A stretch of 36,770 nt of DNA from Deltaproteobacteria bacterium. Its GTDB lineage: Bacteria > Myxococcota_A > UBA796 > UBA9615. The position numbers and the translations under genes are program-made. This document shows positions 9,068 through 16,495 of the stretch, piece by piece (position 1 is the first letter of the stretch; the number at the start of each line of letters is the position of its first letter). The notes beneath the pieces were generated by a model. That model was not told where the DNA came from, searched no databases, and saw nothing but the letters and a program-made list of their open reading frames with translations. The stretch covers positions 1 to 36,770 of the forward strand of contig JAGSHC010000032.1 of assembly GCA_023954745.1 (NCBI GenBank), given 5' to 3'.

Positions 9068-9463
9068 TCAAGACGCCGTCCGCTCCCCATCGGATGACGC
9101 CCCAGGGGCAACACAGGTCCACCACGCCCACGCGGCGAAGACGAGCTGGAACGGCAGGCGGATCCAGAGCCCCGCTTCAGGCATGTCCGCCCAGTCCTCG
9201 GGGTGCAGCGCCATCTGGAGGTTGGCGGGAAAGACGGCCACCAGGAGCGCCAGGTATGCGAGGCCCGAGAGTCGACGGGTGCGCGGGACGAGCATCCCGA
9301 GGCCGATGAGCACCTCGAGGACCCCCGAGAGCTGCACGAGGAAGACGTGGGCCGGCAGGTAGTCCGGCATCATCTTGACGAACAGGTCCTGCATGACGAA
9401 GTGGTTCACGCCTTGTGCTGCGGTCGAGAGACCGAGCAGCCAGCGCAGGATGGTGCGAGTCAC
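9068..9463 (-). CDS. DoxX-like small integral membrane protein
   Basis: A 131-residue protein with four predicted membrane segments, matching the DoxX/DoxD-like family in length and layout. It has an N-terminal RTILRWLLGLSTAAQGVNHF helix, a LVQLSGVLEVLIGLGMLV helix preceded by a conserved polar turn, LSGLAYLALLVAVFPANLQM and a last helix rich in Trp. The pattern of P-A-N with MAL(H) and a D-W segment after the third helix is common in this family. Its GTG start at 9463 overlaps the stop of the upstream zinc-ribbon gene by four bases (GTGA), so the two are translationally coupled. The function of these proteins is unsettled; some associate with redox or sulphur metabolism. Confidence 0.85.
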   Translation of the reverse strand: MTRTILRWLLGLSTAAQGVNHFVMQDLFVKMMPDYLPAHVFLVQLSGVLEVLIGLGMLVPRTRRLSGLAYLALLVAVFPANLQMALHPEDWADMPEAGLWIRLPFQLVFAAWAWWTCVAPGASSDGERTAS

Positions 9464-10398
9464 TCGGCCACTCGCCCTTCTACGTGCATCTCGAAGCGAG
9501 CCGGCTCCTGGTCGAACTGCACGCTGGCGTGCTTGAAGCGAGCTGACTCCCCAGGAGCCAGGGTGTCGCCCTTGGCGTACGCATCGCCGATGCCGATGAG
9601 CTTGTCGTCCGCGCTCCAACCCTGAAGCTCGACATGGACGTGCTTCACGGGAGTGTCGCCCTCGTTGTGGACCTTGCCCTCGGCTTGCCAACCTCCCCAA
9701 TCATTCTGCGTCGGGGTCGAAGCCTCGACCCGCAAGTCCGACGCGAGATCGGGGACCCAGCGCGCCTTGTCGACGTCGAGTTCCCAGCTGATGGACGCAA
9801 ACTCGGGTGTGTCCTTCACCAGGATGACCACCGGACTGCTGTCTCCCGGGGCGAGCACCTCGCGCTTCGCGAACCCGTTCTTCGTCCCGAGCTCGGCGCC
9901 GTCGGCGTCCTTCAGGACACCGATGACCTCGACCTTGTCCACGAGGAAGGGCGAGGTGTTGGTCACCATCCCGTAGATCCAGAGGGCGCCGCCGCTGTCC
10001 TTCCGGTGATGCTCGACGAACTCGGCTGTCGCGGCGACCGCGGGGGCCGCAGCAGGCCTGGGTGACGGGACCAGGGTCGTGGCGGGGTTGGACGCCGGCG
10101 CCTCGAGGGGGGTCGGCGCCGTCGGCGGGGTCGGCGTACGAGGCGGAGCGAGCGGCTCGGGGGCCGGCGACACGACCAAGTACCCTGCGAGCGCACCTAC
10201 GAATACGATCAGCAAGAGCGCCGCCACGGCTGCGCCACGCACAGGGCCTGCGCTCCCGGCCGCGGGGAGGACGTGCCCCACCCCGCCCTTCAGGCGGTAG
10301 CGGGTCCCGCAGTAGACGCAGGTGTGCACCCCAGCCGCGTTGGCCGGAGATGGATCGCCCGCTCCGCAGGCAGGACATCGAATGGGCTCAGTGGACAT
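9460..10398 (-). CDS. Zinc-ribbon, single-pass membrane protein with two FxLYD-like domains
   Basis: A 312-residue protein. Residues ~8-33 form a CPACG...CVYCG zinc ribbon. Residues ~55-77 are one hydrophobic membrane helix, and residues ~80-120 are a Pro/Thr/Ala-rich linker. The rest contains two similar beta-rich units: one with GALWIYGMVTNTSPFLVDKV and L-A-P-G-D, the second with GGWQAEGKVHNEGDTPVKHV and L-A-P-G-E. These resemble the FxLYD repeat, in which a covalently attached or exported beta domain shows N-T/S...V...L.D..G pattern. The likely topology is ribbon in the cytoplasm and repeats outside. The ATG at 10398 is preceded by AAGG and by a TACCAT hexamer seven bases upstream. Function unknown. 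Confidence 0.8.
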   Translation of the reverse strand: MSTEPIRCPACGAGDPSPANAAGVHTCVYCGTRYRLKGGVGHVLPAAGSAGPVRGAAVAALLLIVFVGALAGYLVVSPAPEPLAPPRTPTPPTAPTPLEAPASNPATTLVPSPRPAAAPAVAATAEFVEHHRKDSGGALWIYGMVTNTSPFLVDKVEVIGVLKDADGAELGTKNGFAKREVLAPGDSSPVVILVKDTPEFASISWELDVDKARWVPDLASDLRVEASTPTQNDWGGWQAEGKVHNEGDTPVKHVHVELQGWSADDKLIGIGDAYAKGDTLAPGESARFKHASVQFDQEPARFEMHVEGRVAE

Positions 10399-10405
10399 CC
10401 TTGCG

Positions 10406-10411
10406 ATGGTA
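10406..10411 (-). promoter_or_regulatory. Candidate -10 element of a leaderless message (zinc-ribbon gene)
   Basis: TACCAT on the minus strand, exactly seven bases before the ATG at 10398. It matches the spacing seen before the yaiI-like gene and the pentapeptide gene. An AAGG also sits in the seven-base spacer, so translation with a very short leader cannot be excluded. Confidence 0.4.
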
Positions 10412-10442
10412 CGGGGCCGGAGGCGCGGGCGAGGCGCTTCCT

Positions 10443-10485
10443 ACGAAGTTGGTGGGCCCGCTGGGACTTGCCCCGCGGGCCGGCC
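10443..10485 (+). repeat. tRNA 3'-end direct repeat, left copy (candidate att site)
   Basis: Bases 10443-10470 are identical over 28 bases to 28789-28816, which comprise the last 21 bases of the CAT-anticodon tRNA plus seven flanking bases. Bases 10457-10485 are identical over 29 bases to 28708-28736. The copy is in the same orientation as the intact tRNA and holds only the 3' T-arm strand, the acceptor strand and CCA; no full tRNA can be folded here. It lies between the minus-strand zinc-ribbon gene and the long plus-strand cluster, at the place where a left-hand attachment site would be expected. Confidence 0.85.
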
Positions 10486-10551
10486 CGGGACCGCAGGCCT
10501 CCCCCTGACCGCATTCGGAGTCGCGCGTCCGGCCACCGTCGGCGCCCCTCT

Positions 10552-10593
10552 CCATCAGGACGCCAGTGACCGCCATCAGGACGCCAGTGACCG
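10552..10593 (+). repeat. Perfect 21-bp tandem duplication upstream of amt
   Basis: Two abutting identical copies of a 21-base unit beginning CCATCAGGACGCC, at 10552-10572 and 10573-10593. They end seven bases before the best -10-like hexamer of the amt promoter region. The 21-base period is two helical turns, so the copies present the same DNA face. They could be a tandem operator or a recent slippage duplication. Confidence 0.9.
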
Positions 10594-10600
10594 CCCCCGC

Positions 10601-10606
10601 TATCAT
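10601..10606 (+). promoter_or_regulatory. Weak candidate -10 hexamer for the amt-led cluster
   Basis: TATCAT lies 44 bases upstream of the amt ATG, directly after the 21-bp tandem repeat, in the only non-coding gap large enough for a promoter before the long cluster. No good -35 is seen at 17 bases upstream, and no sigma-54 signature was found. An activator bound at the repeat could compensate. The assignment is tentative. Confidence 0.25.
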
Positions 10607-10649
10607 CATTTCTTCATCGGTGCATTGGACCTGGATCAAGGAGGAGTAC

Positions 10650-11990
10650 ATGGAGCGCGTGGCAAGGCTCGTGAGCTGTCTTCCAGCCGGCCTACTGCTG
10701 GTTCCCTCGGCCGTGCTCGCGGCGAGCGAAGACGCGGAGCAGGTCACCTCCTTCAACGCGCTGGACACCTTGTGGGTGCTGATGGCCGCCATCCTGGTGT
10801 TCTTCATGCAGACGGGCTTCGGCATGATCGAGTCGGGCTTGGTCCGCGCGAAGAACGCGTCCAACGTGCTGATGAAGAACCTGGTCGACTTCAGCTTCGC
10901 CGCCCTGGGCTTCTTCGCGTTCGGCTACGCCATCATGTTCGGCGGGTCGGGGGCCTTCGTGGGAACCACGGGGTGGTTCCTGGTGGGGGCAGAGTCTGCC
11001 GCCGACGGCGTCCCTGTCGAGGCCTTCTGGTTGTTCCAGGCGGTGTTCGCGGGCACGGCGGCGACCATCGTCTCAGGGTCCGTGGCCGAGCGCTTCAAGT
11101 TCACGTCCTACATGCTCGTGAGCTTCCTGGTGACCGCGTTCCTCTACCCGGTGGTCGGCCACTGGGTCTGGGGAGGCGGCTGGCTCGGGGACTACGGCTT
11201 CCACGACTTCGCCGGCTCCACCGTGGTCCACGCCGTCGGCGGCAGCTGCGCGCTGGTGGCCGCGTACCTCGTGGGCCCGCGACTGGGCAGGTTCCGCGAA
11301 GACGGCACCGTGGCCCCCATCCTCGGGCACAACCTGCCCATCGCGACGCTCGGCATGTTCATCCTCTGGGTCGGTTGGTACGGGTTCAACGCCGGCTCGA
11401 CCCTGGGCATGGGCGACCCGGCCCTCGTGGCGCGGATCGCCCTGAACACGACCCTGGCGCCGGCCGCGGGTGTGCTGACCGCGATGACCGTCGCCTGGGT
11501 CCGCTTCGGTAAGCCGGACCTCTCCATCGCCCTGAACGGGGCGCTCGGGGGGCTCGTCGGCATCACCGCGCCATGCGCTGTGGTGGGGGCGGGCTCGTCC
11601 ATCGCGATCGGCGTCGTGGCGGGCTTCATCGTGGTCTGGGGGATCGACCTCCTGAACAAGGTGCGCATCGACGACCCCGTGGGCGCCATCCCCGTCCACG
11701 GCTTCAATGGCGTCTGGGGCACCCTCGCGGTGGGCCTCTTCGGCCAGCAAGCCCTGGGCTCCCCCTCCGACGGGCTCTTCCTCGGCGGAGGCTTCGCCCA
11801 GCTCGGCTCCCAGGCCCTGGGTGTGGTCGCCTGTGTCTCCTTCACCCTCGCCGCCGCCTGGGTCATGCTCAAGGCTGTCGACTCGGTCATGGGCCTGCGG
11901 GTCTCCCACGAGACCGAACTCAAGGGCCTCGACCTCGATGAACACGGGGTCGAGTCGTACGGCGGCTTCCAGATCTTCCTGACCGACTAG
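10650..11990 (+). CDS. amt: Ammonium transporter Amt
   Basis: A 446-residue Amt/MEP/Rh family channel that conducts ammonia across the inner membrane. An N-terminal hydrophobic segment ending AVLAAS looks like a signal peptide, as in AmtB. The family signature FMQTGFGMIESGLVRAKN follows. The twin pore histidines are visible at about H194 (TVVHAVGG) and H350 (PVHGFNGVWG). I chose ATG 10650 because AAGGAGGAG ends three bases before it; the longer upstream frame is non-conserved. The PII gene starts 13 bases after the stop, the classic amtB-glnK pairing, so gating by PII is expected. This is the first gene of a 15-gene co-directional cluster. Confidence 0.97.
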   Translation: MERVARLVSCLPAGLLLVPSAVLAASEDAEQVTSFNALDTLWVLMAAILVFFMQTGFGMIESGLVRAKNASNVLMKNLVDFSFAALGFFAFGYAIMFGGSGAFVGTTGWFLVGAESAADGVPVEAFWLFQAVFAGTAATIVSGSVAERFKFTSYMLVSFLVTAFLYPVVGHWVWGGGWLGDYGFHDFAGSTVVHAVGGSCALVAAYLVGPRLGRFREDGTVAPILGHNLPIATLGMFILWVGWYGFNAGSTLGMGDPALVARIALNTTLAPAAGVLTAMTVAWVRFGKPDLSIALNGALGGLVGITAPCAVVGAGSSIAIGVVAGFIVVWGIDLLNKVRIDDPVGAIPVHGFNGVWGTLAVGLFGQQALGSPSDGLFLGGGFAQLGSQALGVVACVSFTLAAAWVMLKAVDSVMGLRVSHETELKGLDLDEHGVESYGGFQIFLTD

Positions 11991-12003
11991 CGAGGCCACG
12001 CAC

Positions 12004-12336
12004 ATGAAGTTCGTCGTCGCCATCTTGCGCCCCGAGCAGCTTCCGGCTGTCAAAGAGGAGCTGATGCACGCCCAGATCCAGCAGTTCACGGTCACCAATG
12101 CCCTGGGCACCGTGCCCCGGGCGGAGCAGCGGATGTACCGGGGCGTGGAACAGCGCGTCTCTCTCAAGCAGCGGATTCGCCTCGAGCTTGCCGTGCGGGA
12201 CGCGGACCTGGAGATCGCCCTTGAGGCCCTCCGTCGAGGTGCCCTCGAGCAGGGTGGCCACGGCAAGGTCTTCGTGACCGAGCTCGTGGAGGTAATGACC
12301 CTCTGGAACGGCGAGCGCGGCTCGCGGGCTCTGTAG
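12004..12336 (+). CDS. glnK: PII signal protein, GlnK-like, with altered T-loop
   Basis: A 110-residue PII family protein; the usual length is 112. It starts KFVVAILRPEQLPAVKEEL and ends in the beta-strand GGHGKVFVTELVEVM. It lies between amt and glnA, where GlnK normally plugs Amt and reports nitrogen and energy status. The T-loop is unusual. The block that reads YRGAEY in E. coli GlnB reads YRGVEQ here, so the uridylylated Tyr51 is replaced by Gln, and the loop is one residue shorter. The conserved TGxxGDGKIF segment is also reduced to GGHGKVF. Regulation by uridylylation is therefore unlikely, and nucleotide or 2-oxoglutarate binding may be altered. Family membership is secure; the ligand response is uncertain. 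Confidence 0.9.
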   Translation: MKFVVAILRPEQLPAVKEELMHAQIQQFTVTNALGTVPRAEQRMYRGVEQRVSLKQRIRLELAVRDADLEIALEALRRGALEQGGHGKVFVTELVEVMTLWNGERGSRAL

Positions 12337-12344
12337 AGGACTCC

Positions 12345-13784
12345 ATGACGAAGACACGGCCGCCAACAGCTCGGGACGTTCTCCGCCGCATCCAGGCCGA
12401 AGAGATCCTCTTCGTGGACCTCAAGTTCACGGACCTCTTCGGCGGACTGCAGCACCTCACCCTGCTCGCAGACACTCTCGACGAGGGCAGCTTCACGCGG
12501 GGGCTCAACTTCGATGGCTCCTCAGTGCGGGGGTTCCAGGCCATCAGCCAGAGTGATCTCCTGCTACGGCCGGATCCCGCCTCCATCTTCCGCGACCCCT
12601 TCTTCGACGACCCGACCCTGTCGATGTTCTGCGACGTGGTCAACCCGAAGACCCAGGGGCCCTACAGCCGGGACCCCCGCGGGGTGGCGAAGCGGGCCGA
12701 GATCGCGGCGCGCTCACTCGGTATCGCGGATGCCGCCTACTACGGACTGGAGAGCGAATTCTACGTCTTCGACGACGTGCGCTACGACCAGGCGACCCAG
12801 CACGGCTTCTACTTCATCAACAGCGATGCAGCGTTCTGGAACTCCGGGGCCGAGGCCGGTCGCCCCAACCTCGGGCACCGCGCGACCAAGAAGCGCGCCT
12901 ACTTCGCGTCTCCCCCCAAGGACGGCTTCCACAACCTGCGGGGCAAGATCAGCCTGGTGTTGCGGGAGATGGGCATGACCATCGAGCTCCACCATCACGA
13001 AGTGGGGGCCGCTGGTCAAAACGAGATCGGTGTCCGCTTCGACACCCTGAGCCGGTCGGCTGACAACGTCATCAAGTTCAAATACACCGTCAAGAACGTG
13101 GCCCAGCGATACGGCAAGACGGCCACCTTCATGCCCAAGCCGCTCTTCGAGGAGGCGGGCTCGGGCATGCACACCAATGTGAGCCTGTTCAAGAACGGCA
13201 AGAACGCCTTCTTCGAGCCCGGCTGCTACGCCGACATGTCCCAGGTGGGGCACTGGTTCATCGGAGGCCTGCTGAAGCACGCCCCGGCCGTGTGTGCGTT
13301 CGGCAACCCGAGCACGAACTCCTACCGGCGGCTGGTCCCGGGCTACGAAGCCCCCACGAACCTGGTCTTCTCATCGCGCAATCGGAGCGCATGCATCCGG
13401 ATCCCCTACACGGGCGACAACCCGAAGACCAAGCGGCTCGAATTCCGCACGCCGGATCCCTCGGCCAACCCGTACCTGTCCTGCGCGGCGGTCCTCATGG
13501 CGGGACTCGACGGCATCATCAACCGGATCGATCCACCTGATCCGGTGGACCAGGACATCTACGAGTACGCCAACAGCGAGACCGGCAAGCTCCTGCGCAG
13601 CGTGCCGACCTCCCTCGGGGAGGCCCTCGACGCCCTCGAGGAGGACCACGAGTTCCTGCTGCGGAACGGGGTCTTCACAAGGGACCTGATCGATACTTGG
13701 CTGCGAATGAAACGCGAGCACGAGATCAACTACCTGAGTCTGCGGCCGCACCCGACCGAATTCTCCCTCTACTTCGACGTGTGA
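12345..13784 (+). CDS. glnA: Glutamine synthetase type I (GlnA)
   Basis: A 479-residue GSI enzyme making glutamine from glutamate, ammonia and ATP in the cytosol. The sequence shows FDGSSVRGFQAISQSDLLL, the metal-site YGLESEFYVF, HHHEVGAAGQNEIG, the ATP/glutamate-site GSGMHTNVSLF, NRSACIRIPY and LEFRTPDPSANPYL. A tyrosine at about 406 in DIYEYAN sits where the adenylylated tyrosine of GSI-beta enzymes lies, so adenylylation control is possible, though the surrounding loop is not canonical. The start ATG is eight bases after the PII stop, preceded by AGAGGA. It forms an ammonium uptake, sensing and assimilation unit with amt and the PII gene. Confidence 0.97.
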   Translation: MTKTRPPTARDVLRRIQAEEILFVDLKFTDLFGGLQHLTLLADTLDEGSFTRGLNFDGSSVRGFQAISQSDLLLRPDPASIFRDPFFDDPTLSMFCDVVNPKTQGPYSRDPRGVAKRAEIAARSLGIADAAYYGLESEFYVFDDVRYDQATQHGFYFINSDAAFWNSGAEAGRPNLGHRATKKRAYFASPPKDGFHNLRGKISLVLREMGMTIELHHHEVGAAGQNEIGVRFDTLSRSADNVIKFKYTVKNVAQRYGKTATFMPKPLFEEAGSGMHTNVSLFKNGKNAFFEPGCYADMSQVGHWFIGGLLKHAPAVCAFGNPSTNSYRRLVPGYEAPTNLVFSSRNRSACIRIPYTGDNPKTKRLEFRTPDPSANPYLSCAAVLMAGLDGIINRIDPPDPVDQDIYEYANSETGKLLRSVPTSLGEALDALEEDHEFLLRNGVFTRDLIDTWLRMKREHEINYLSLRPHPTEFSLYFDV

Positions 13785-13797
13785 ACAGGACGGAAAC

Positions 13798-15090
13798 ATG
13801 GACCCAGCACAGATCCTCGGATTGAGCCTCGGCGGCGTTGCCGTCGTCATCGGGCTCCTCATCTGGTTCATCAAGGCCAACATGGTCCTCGCGCAGCCCA
13901 ACGAACTGGTGGTCATCGCGGGTCGACAGCGAGGGACCGCCGAGGGCGGGAAGGTCGGCTACCGCGTCATCCGGGGCGGCCGGGGCTTCAAGATGCCCCT
14001 GGTGGAGTCCATGGCGCGCCTGCCCCTCACGGGCATCCCCATGGAGGTCCGCCTCGCCAAGGCGATGGCTCAGGGCATGATCCCCGTCACCGTGGAGGGC
14101 CGGGCCACCGTCAAGCTGGCGGGCCGCCCGGAGGACGGCATGGAGGCCGCCATCGAGCGCTTCCTCGGGCGGGGCCGCGATCCAGTGATCAAGACCGCCC
14201 AGCAGGCGATCGAGGGCAGCCTGCGCGGCGTGCTCGCCACCATGTCCCCCGAGGAGGCCAACGCCAAGCGCCTCGAGCTGGGGCGGGAGGTGGCCGCCCA
14301 TGCCCGCGAGGAGCTCCGTCCCCTGGGGATCGTGCTCGACCTCTTCCAGATTCGCGACATCGCCGACGAGACCGGGTACCTCACTGCGATCGGCCGGAAG
14401 CGCAACGCCCTAGTCCAGCGGGACGCCCTCATGGCCGAAGCCCGGGCCGAGGCCGAGGCGCGCCAGGTGGCCGCCGAACAGAAGCGGGTGGGACGAGAGG
14501 CCGAGATCGCCGCGGACCTCCACATCATCGAGCAGGAGAACGCCCTCGCCGTGAAGCGGGCGGGCCTCGAGGCCAAGGCCCGCGACGCGCAGGAGCGGGC
14601 CCAGATGGCCGGGCCTATCGCGCGGGCGGAGGAAGAGGTCGCGCTGCACACCAAGCGCGTCGAGCTGTCCGAGCGCAAGCAGCAGGCCGAGGTCGTCGTG
14701 CCGGCTCGCGCGAGGCGGGAGGCGCTGGAGCTCGAGGCCCGCGGCAAGGCGGCTCGCATCCTCGCCGACGGAGAGGCCACCGCGGAGGCGGTCGAGCGCA
14801 TGCGTGCCCAGTGGGACAATGGCGACGCCAGGGACCTGTTCCTCATTCGTCTGCTGCCCGAGCTCACCGACATGGTGACCCGGACCATCTCCGAGAACCT
14901 GCACGTCGACAAGCTCACCATCCTGGATGGGGGCGGGGGCGAGGGCCTGCCGAACTACGTCAAGAACCTCACGAACAGCGCGGTCGTGATGATGGAGCAG
15001 GTCAAGAACGTCACCGGCGTCGACGTGGCCAAGCTCGCCGAGGGGGGAAGCAAGAGCGGGGGCGCGGAGGTCCCCAAGCAGCTGAGCTGA
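13798..15090 (+). CDS. Flotillin/SPFH-domain membrane scaffold protein
   Basis: A 430-residue protein. Residues ~7-27 are a membrane helix (ILGLSLGGVAVVIGLLIWFI). An SPFH domain follows (GRGFKMPLVESMARLPLTGI; IPVTVEGRATVKLAG; SLRGVLATMSPEE), then a long Ala/Glu/Arg-rich coiled coil at ~205-335 and a C-terminal segment with a Gly-rich tail. This is the flotillin layout; such proteins oligomerise on the inner membrane and organise other membrane proteins. The ATG is 13 bases after the glnA stop with AGGACGGAA before it. Its position between amt/glnA and an ion channel suggests it scaffolds these membrane proteins, which is inference. No NfeD partner is present. Confidence 0.92.
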   Translation: MDPAQILGLSLGGVAVVIGLLIWFIKANMVLAQPNELVVIAGRQRGTAEGGKVGYRVIRGGRGFKMPLVESMARLPLTGIPMEVRLAKAMAQGMIPVTVEGRATVKLAGRPEDGMEAAIERFLGRGRDPVIKTAQQAIEGSLRGVLATMSPEEANAKRLELGREVAAHAREELRPLGIVLDLFQIRDIADETGYLTAIGRKRNALVQRDALMAEARAEAEARQVAAEQKRVGREAEIAADLHIIEQENALAVKRAGLEAKARDAQERAQMAGPIARAEEEVALHTKRVELSERKQQAEVVVPARARREALELEARGKAARILADGEATAEAVERMRAQWDNGDARDLFLIRLLPELTDMVTRTISENLHVDKLTILDGGGGEGLPNYVKNLTNSAVVMMEQVKNVTGVDVAKLAEGGSKSGGAEVPKQLS

Positions 15091-15142
15091 GTGGCCCGAC
15101 TCCTGCCCGAGCGCCCTGACCTCTTGGACACTGCTCGCCCAA

Positions 15143-16474
15143 ATGCCCCGAACCTCGGTCTCCTCCACTCTGCTCCGACTCGCGACGTTCGCGGGTGCCA
15201 TCGCCACGGGGGTGGTCGAGCCCTTCCAACTGTCCTTCGGGGCCCTGAGCGGCACGGGCCTGACGGCGCTGGTGGCGCTGGACCTGCTGTTCTGGGGTCT
15301 GCTGTGGCACGAGTGGCGAGAGAGTCGCGAGGGCGAGCCCAGCCGCCGCCCCGGCTTGGCCAGCGTGCTCGTCGAGTTGCCAGTGGACTGGGTGGTCCTC
15401 CTGCTGCTGGGACCGGTTTCCATCGGGCCATTCAGCCTCTTCTCCCTCTTGCGCATTCCGCGCCTGCTGCGCCTCCGGCGCGCTTGGTACCACCTGCGGT
15501 CCATGGGGTCCCGCGGCTCTTCGCGCTCCGTACTGCGGCGTCTGGCGCTGCTGACGACCGCACTTGTGGTGCTGAACCATCAGGTGGGTTGCCTGTGGTT
15601 CGCCCAATCTGCGCTGGCCGGCCATCCGCCGGACTCCTGGGTCGCACGGCAGGGCCTCGTCGACGCGAGCACGGCCGAGCAATACCTGCGTGCGTTGTAC
15701 TGGTCGGTGACCACCATGACGACGGTGGGGTACGGCGACATCACCCCCGTCGGAGGCCAGGAGTACGCCACCACGGTCTTCGTGATGCTGCTCGGCACGG
15801 TGGTCCACGCCCTCCTCATCGGGGCCTTCGCCGCGGCCATCGCCGGCCTGGACATCGCCAGGACTCGCTTCTTCCAGAGCGCGGACGTGCTCCACGCGTT
15901 CCTACGGGCGCGGGGGGCCTCGCACCGTGTGCTGGAGCGGATCGCGGACTACCACGACCACCTCTGGTCACGGCACGGCGGCTACCTGCACGACAAGCTC
16001 CTCGCCCGCTTGCCTTCGTCCATGAGAACAGAGGTCATGGCCAGTCTGGCCGGCCCGCTGCTGGACGATGTGCCGCTTTTCTCGCAGGCCTCGGAGCCGG
16101 TGCAGCAGGCCCTGCTCTCGGTGCTTCAGTTCGAGGTGCATCCCCCGGGGGCCGTCCTGGTACGCGCGGGGTCGCCGCCGCGGGAGGTCTTCGTCCTGGC
16201 GCAGGGGCGCCTGGAGATCGTCTCGGCCGACGGGACGCGGATCCACGGTCGGTACGAGGCGGGCGATCTCTTCGGGCTCCTGTCCCTGATGCTCGACGAG
16301 GAGCGCTCGGCCTCGGTTCGTGCTCTGGGGTACTGCGATGTCTTCGTCCTCCGGCGGAGCGATCTCGACGGTATCCGCGCGGGCTTCCCCGAGTTCGACG
16401 CCCTCCTGGGCGAGGTGGGGAGCACCCAGTCCGACCGTCTCTCCGAGCTCGTGATGGACGGAGTGGTCATTTGA
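15143..16474 (+). CDS. Potassium-channel-like protein with C-terminal cyclic-nucleotide-binding fold
   Basis: A 443-residue six-helix channel related to EAG/CNG-type channels. An S4/S5-like Arg-rich helix (LLRIPRLLRLRRAWYHLR) lies at ~110-130, and the selectivity filter TMTTVGYGDITP starts at ~191, diagnostic of K+ selectivity. A C-linker follows, then a cyclic-nucleotide-binding fold at ~305-430. The phosphate-binding cassette reads GDLFGLLSLMLDEERSASV: the ribose-binding Glu expected after F-G is Leu, while the phosphate-binding Arg before S-A is kept. Nucleotide binding is therefore doubtful or altered. The S4 helix is not a regular voltage sensor. The gap to the flotillin gene is 52 bases and to the next gene 21. 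A large adenylate cyclase lies 7 kb to the left, outside this cluster. Confidence 0.93.
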   Translation: MPRTSVSSTLLRLATFAGAIATGVVEPFQLSFGALSGTGLTALVALDLLFWGLLWHEWRESREGEPSRRPGLASVLVELPVDWVVLLLLGPVSIGPFSLFSLLRIPRLLRLRRAWYHLRSMGSRGSSRSVLRRLALLTTALVVLNHQVGCLWFAQSALAGHPPDSWVARQGLVDASTAEQYLRALYWSVTTMTTVGYGDITPVGGQEYATTVFVMLLGTVVHALLIGAFAAAIAGLDIARTRFFQSADVLHAFLRARGASHRVLERIADYHDHLWSRHGGYLHDKLLARLPSSMRTEVMASLAGPLLDDVPLFSQASEPVQQALLSVLQFEVHPPGAVLVRAGSPPREVFVLAQGRLEIVSADGTRIHGRYEAGDLFGLLSLMLDEERSASVRALGYCDVFVLRRSDLDGIRAGFPEFDALLGEVGSTQSDRLSELVMDGVVI

Positions 16475-16495
16475 GAAAACTACGAGGAGATCGCC

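Noticed and set aside
10443-10520. A second complete tRNA at the left repeat
   Set aside because: Only the 3' 21 bases of the tRNA are present; the anticodon arm, D arm and 5' acceptor strand cannot be found.
10552-10593. 21-bp repeat as a CRISPR array
   Set aside because: There are only two copies, directly abutting without a spacer, and no cas genes in the window.
10594-10649. Sigma-54 promoter for amt
   Set aside because: No GG-N10-GC element with the TGGCAC/TTGC context is present in the gap, although such promoters are common for this gene.
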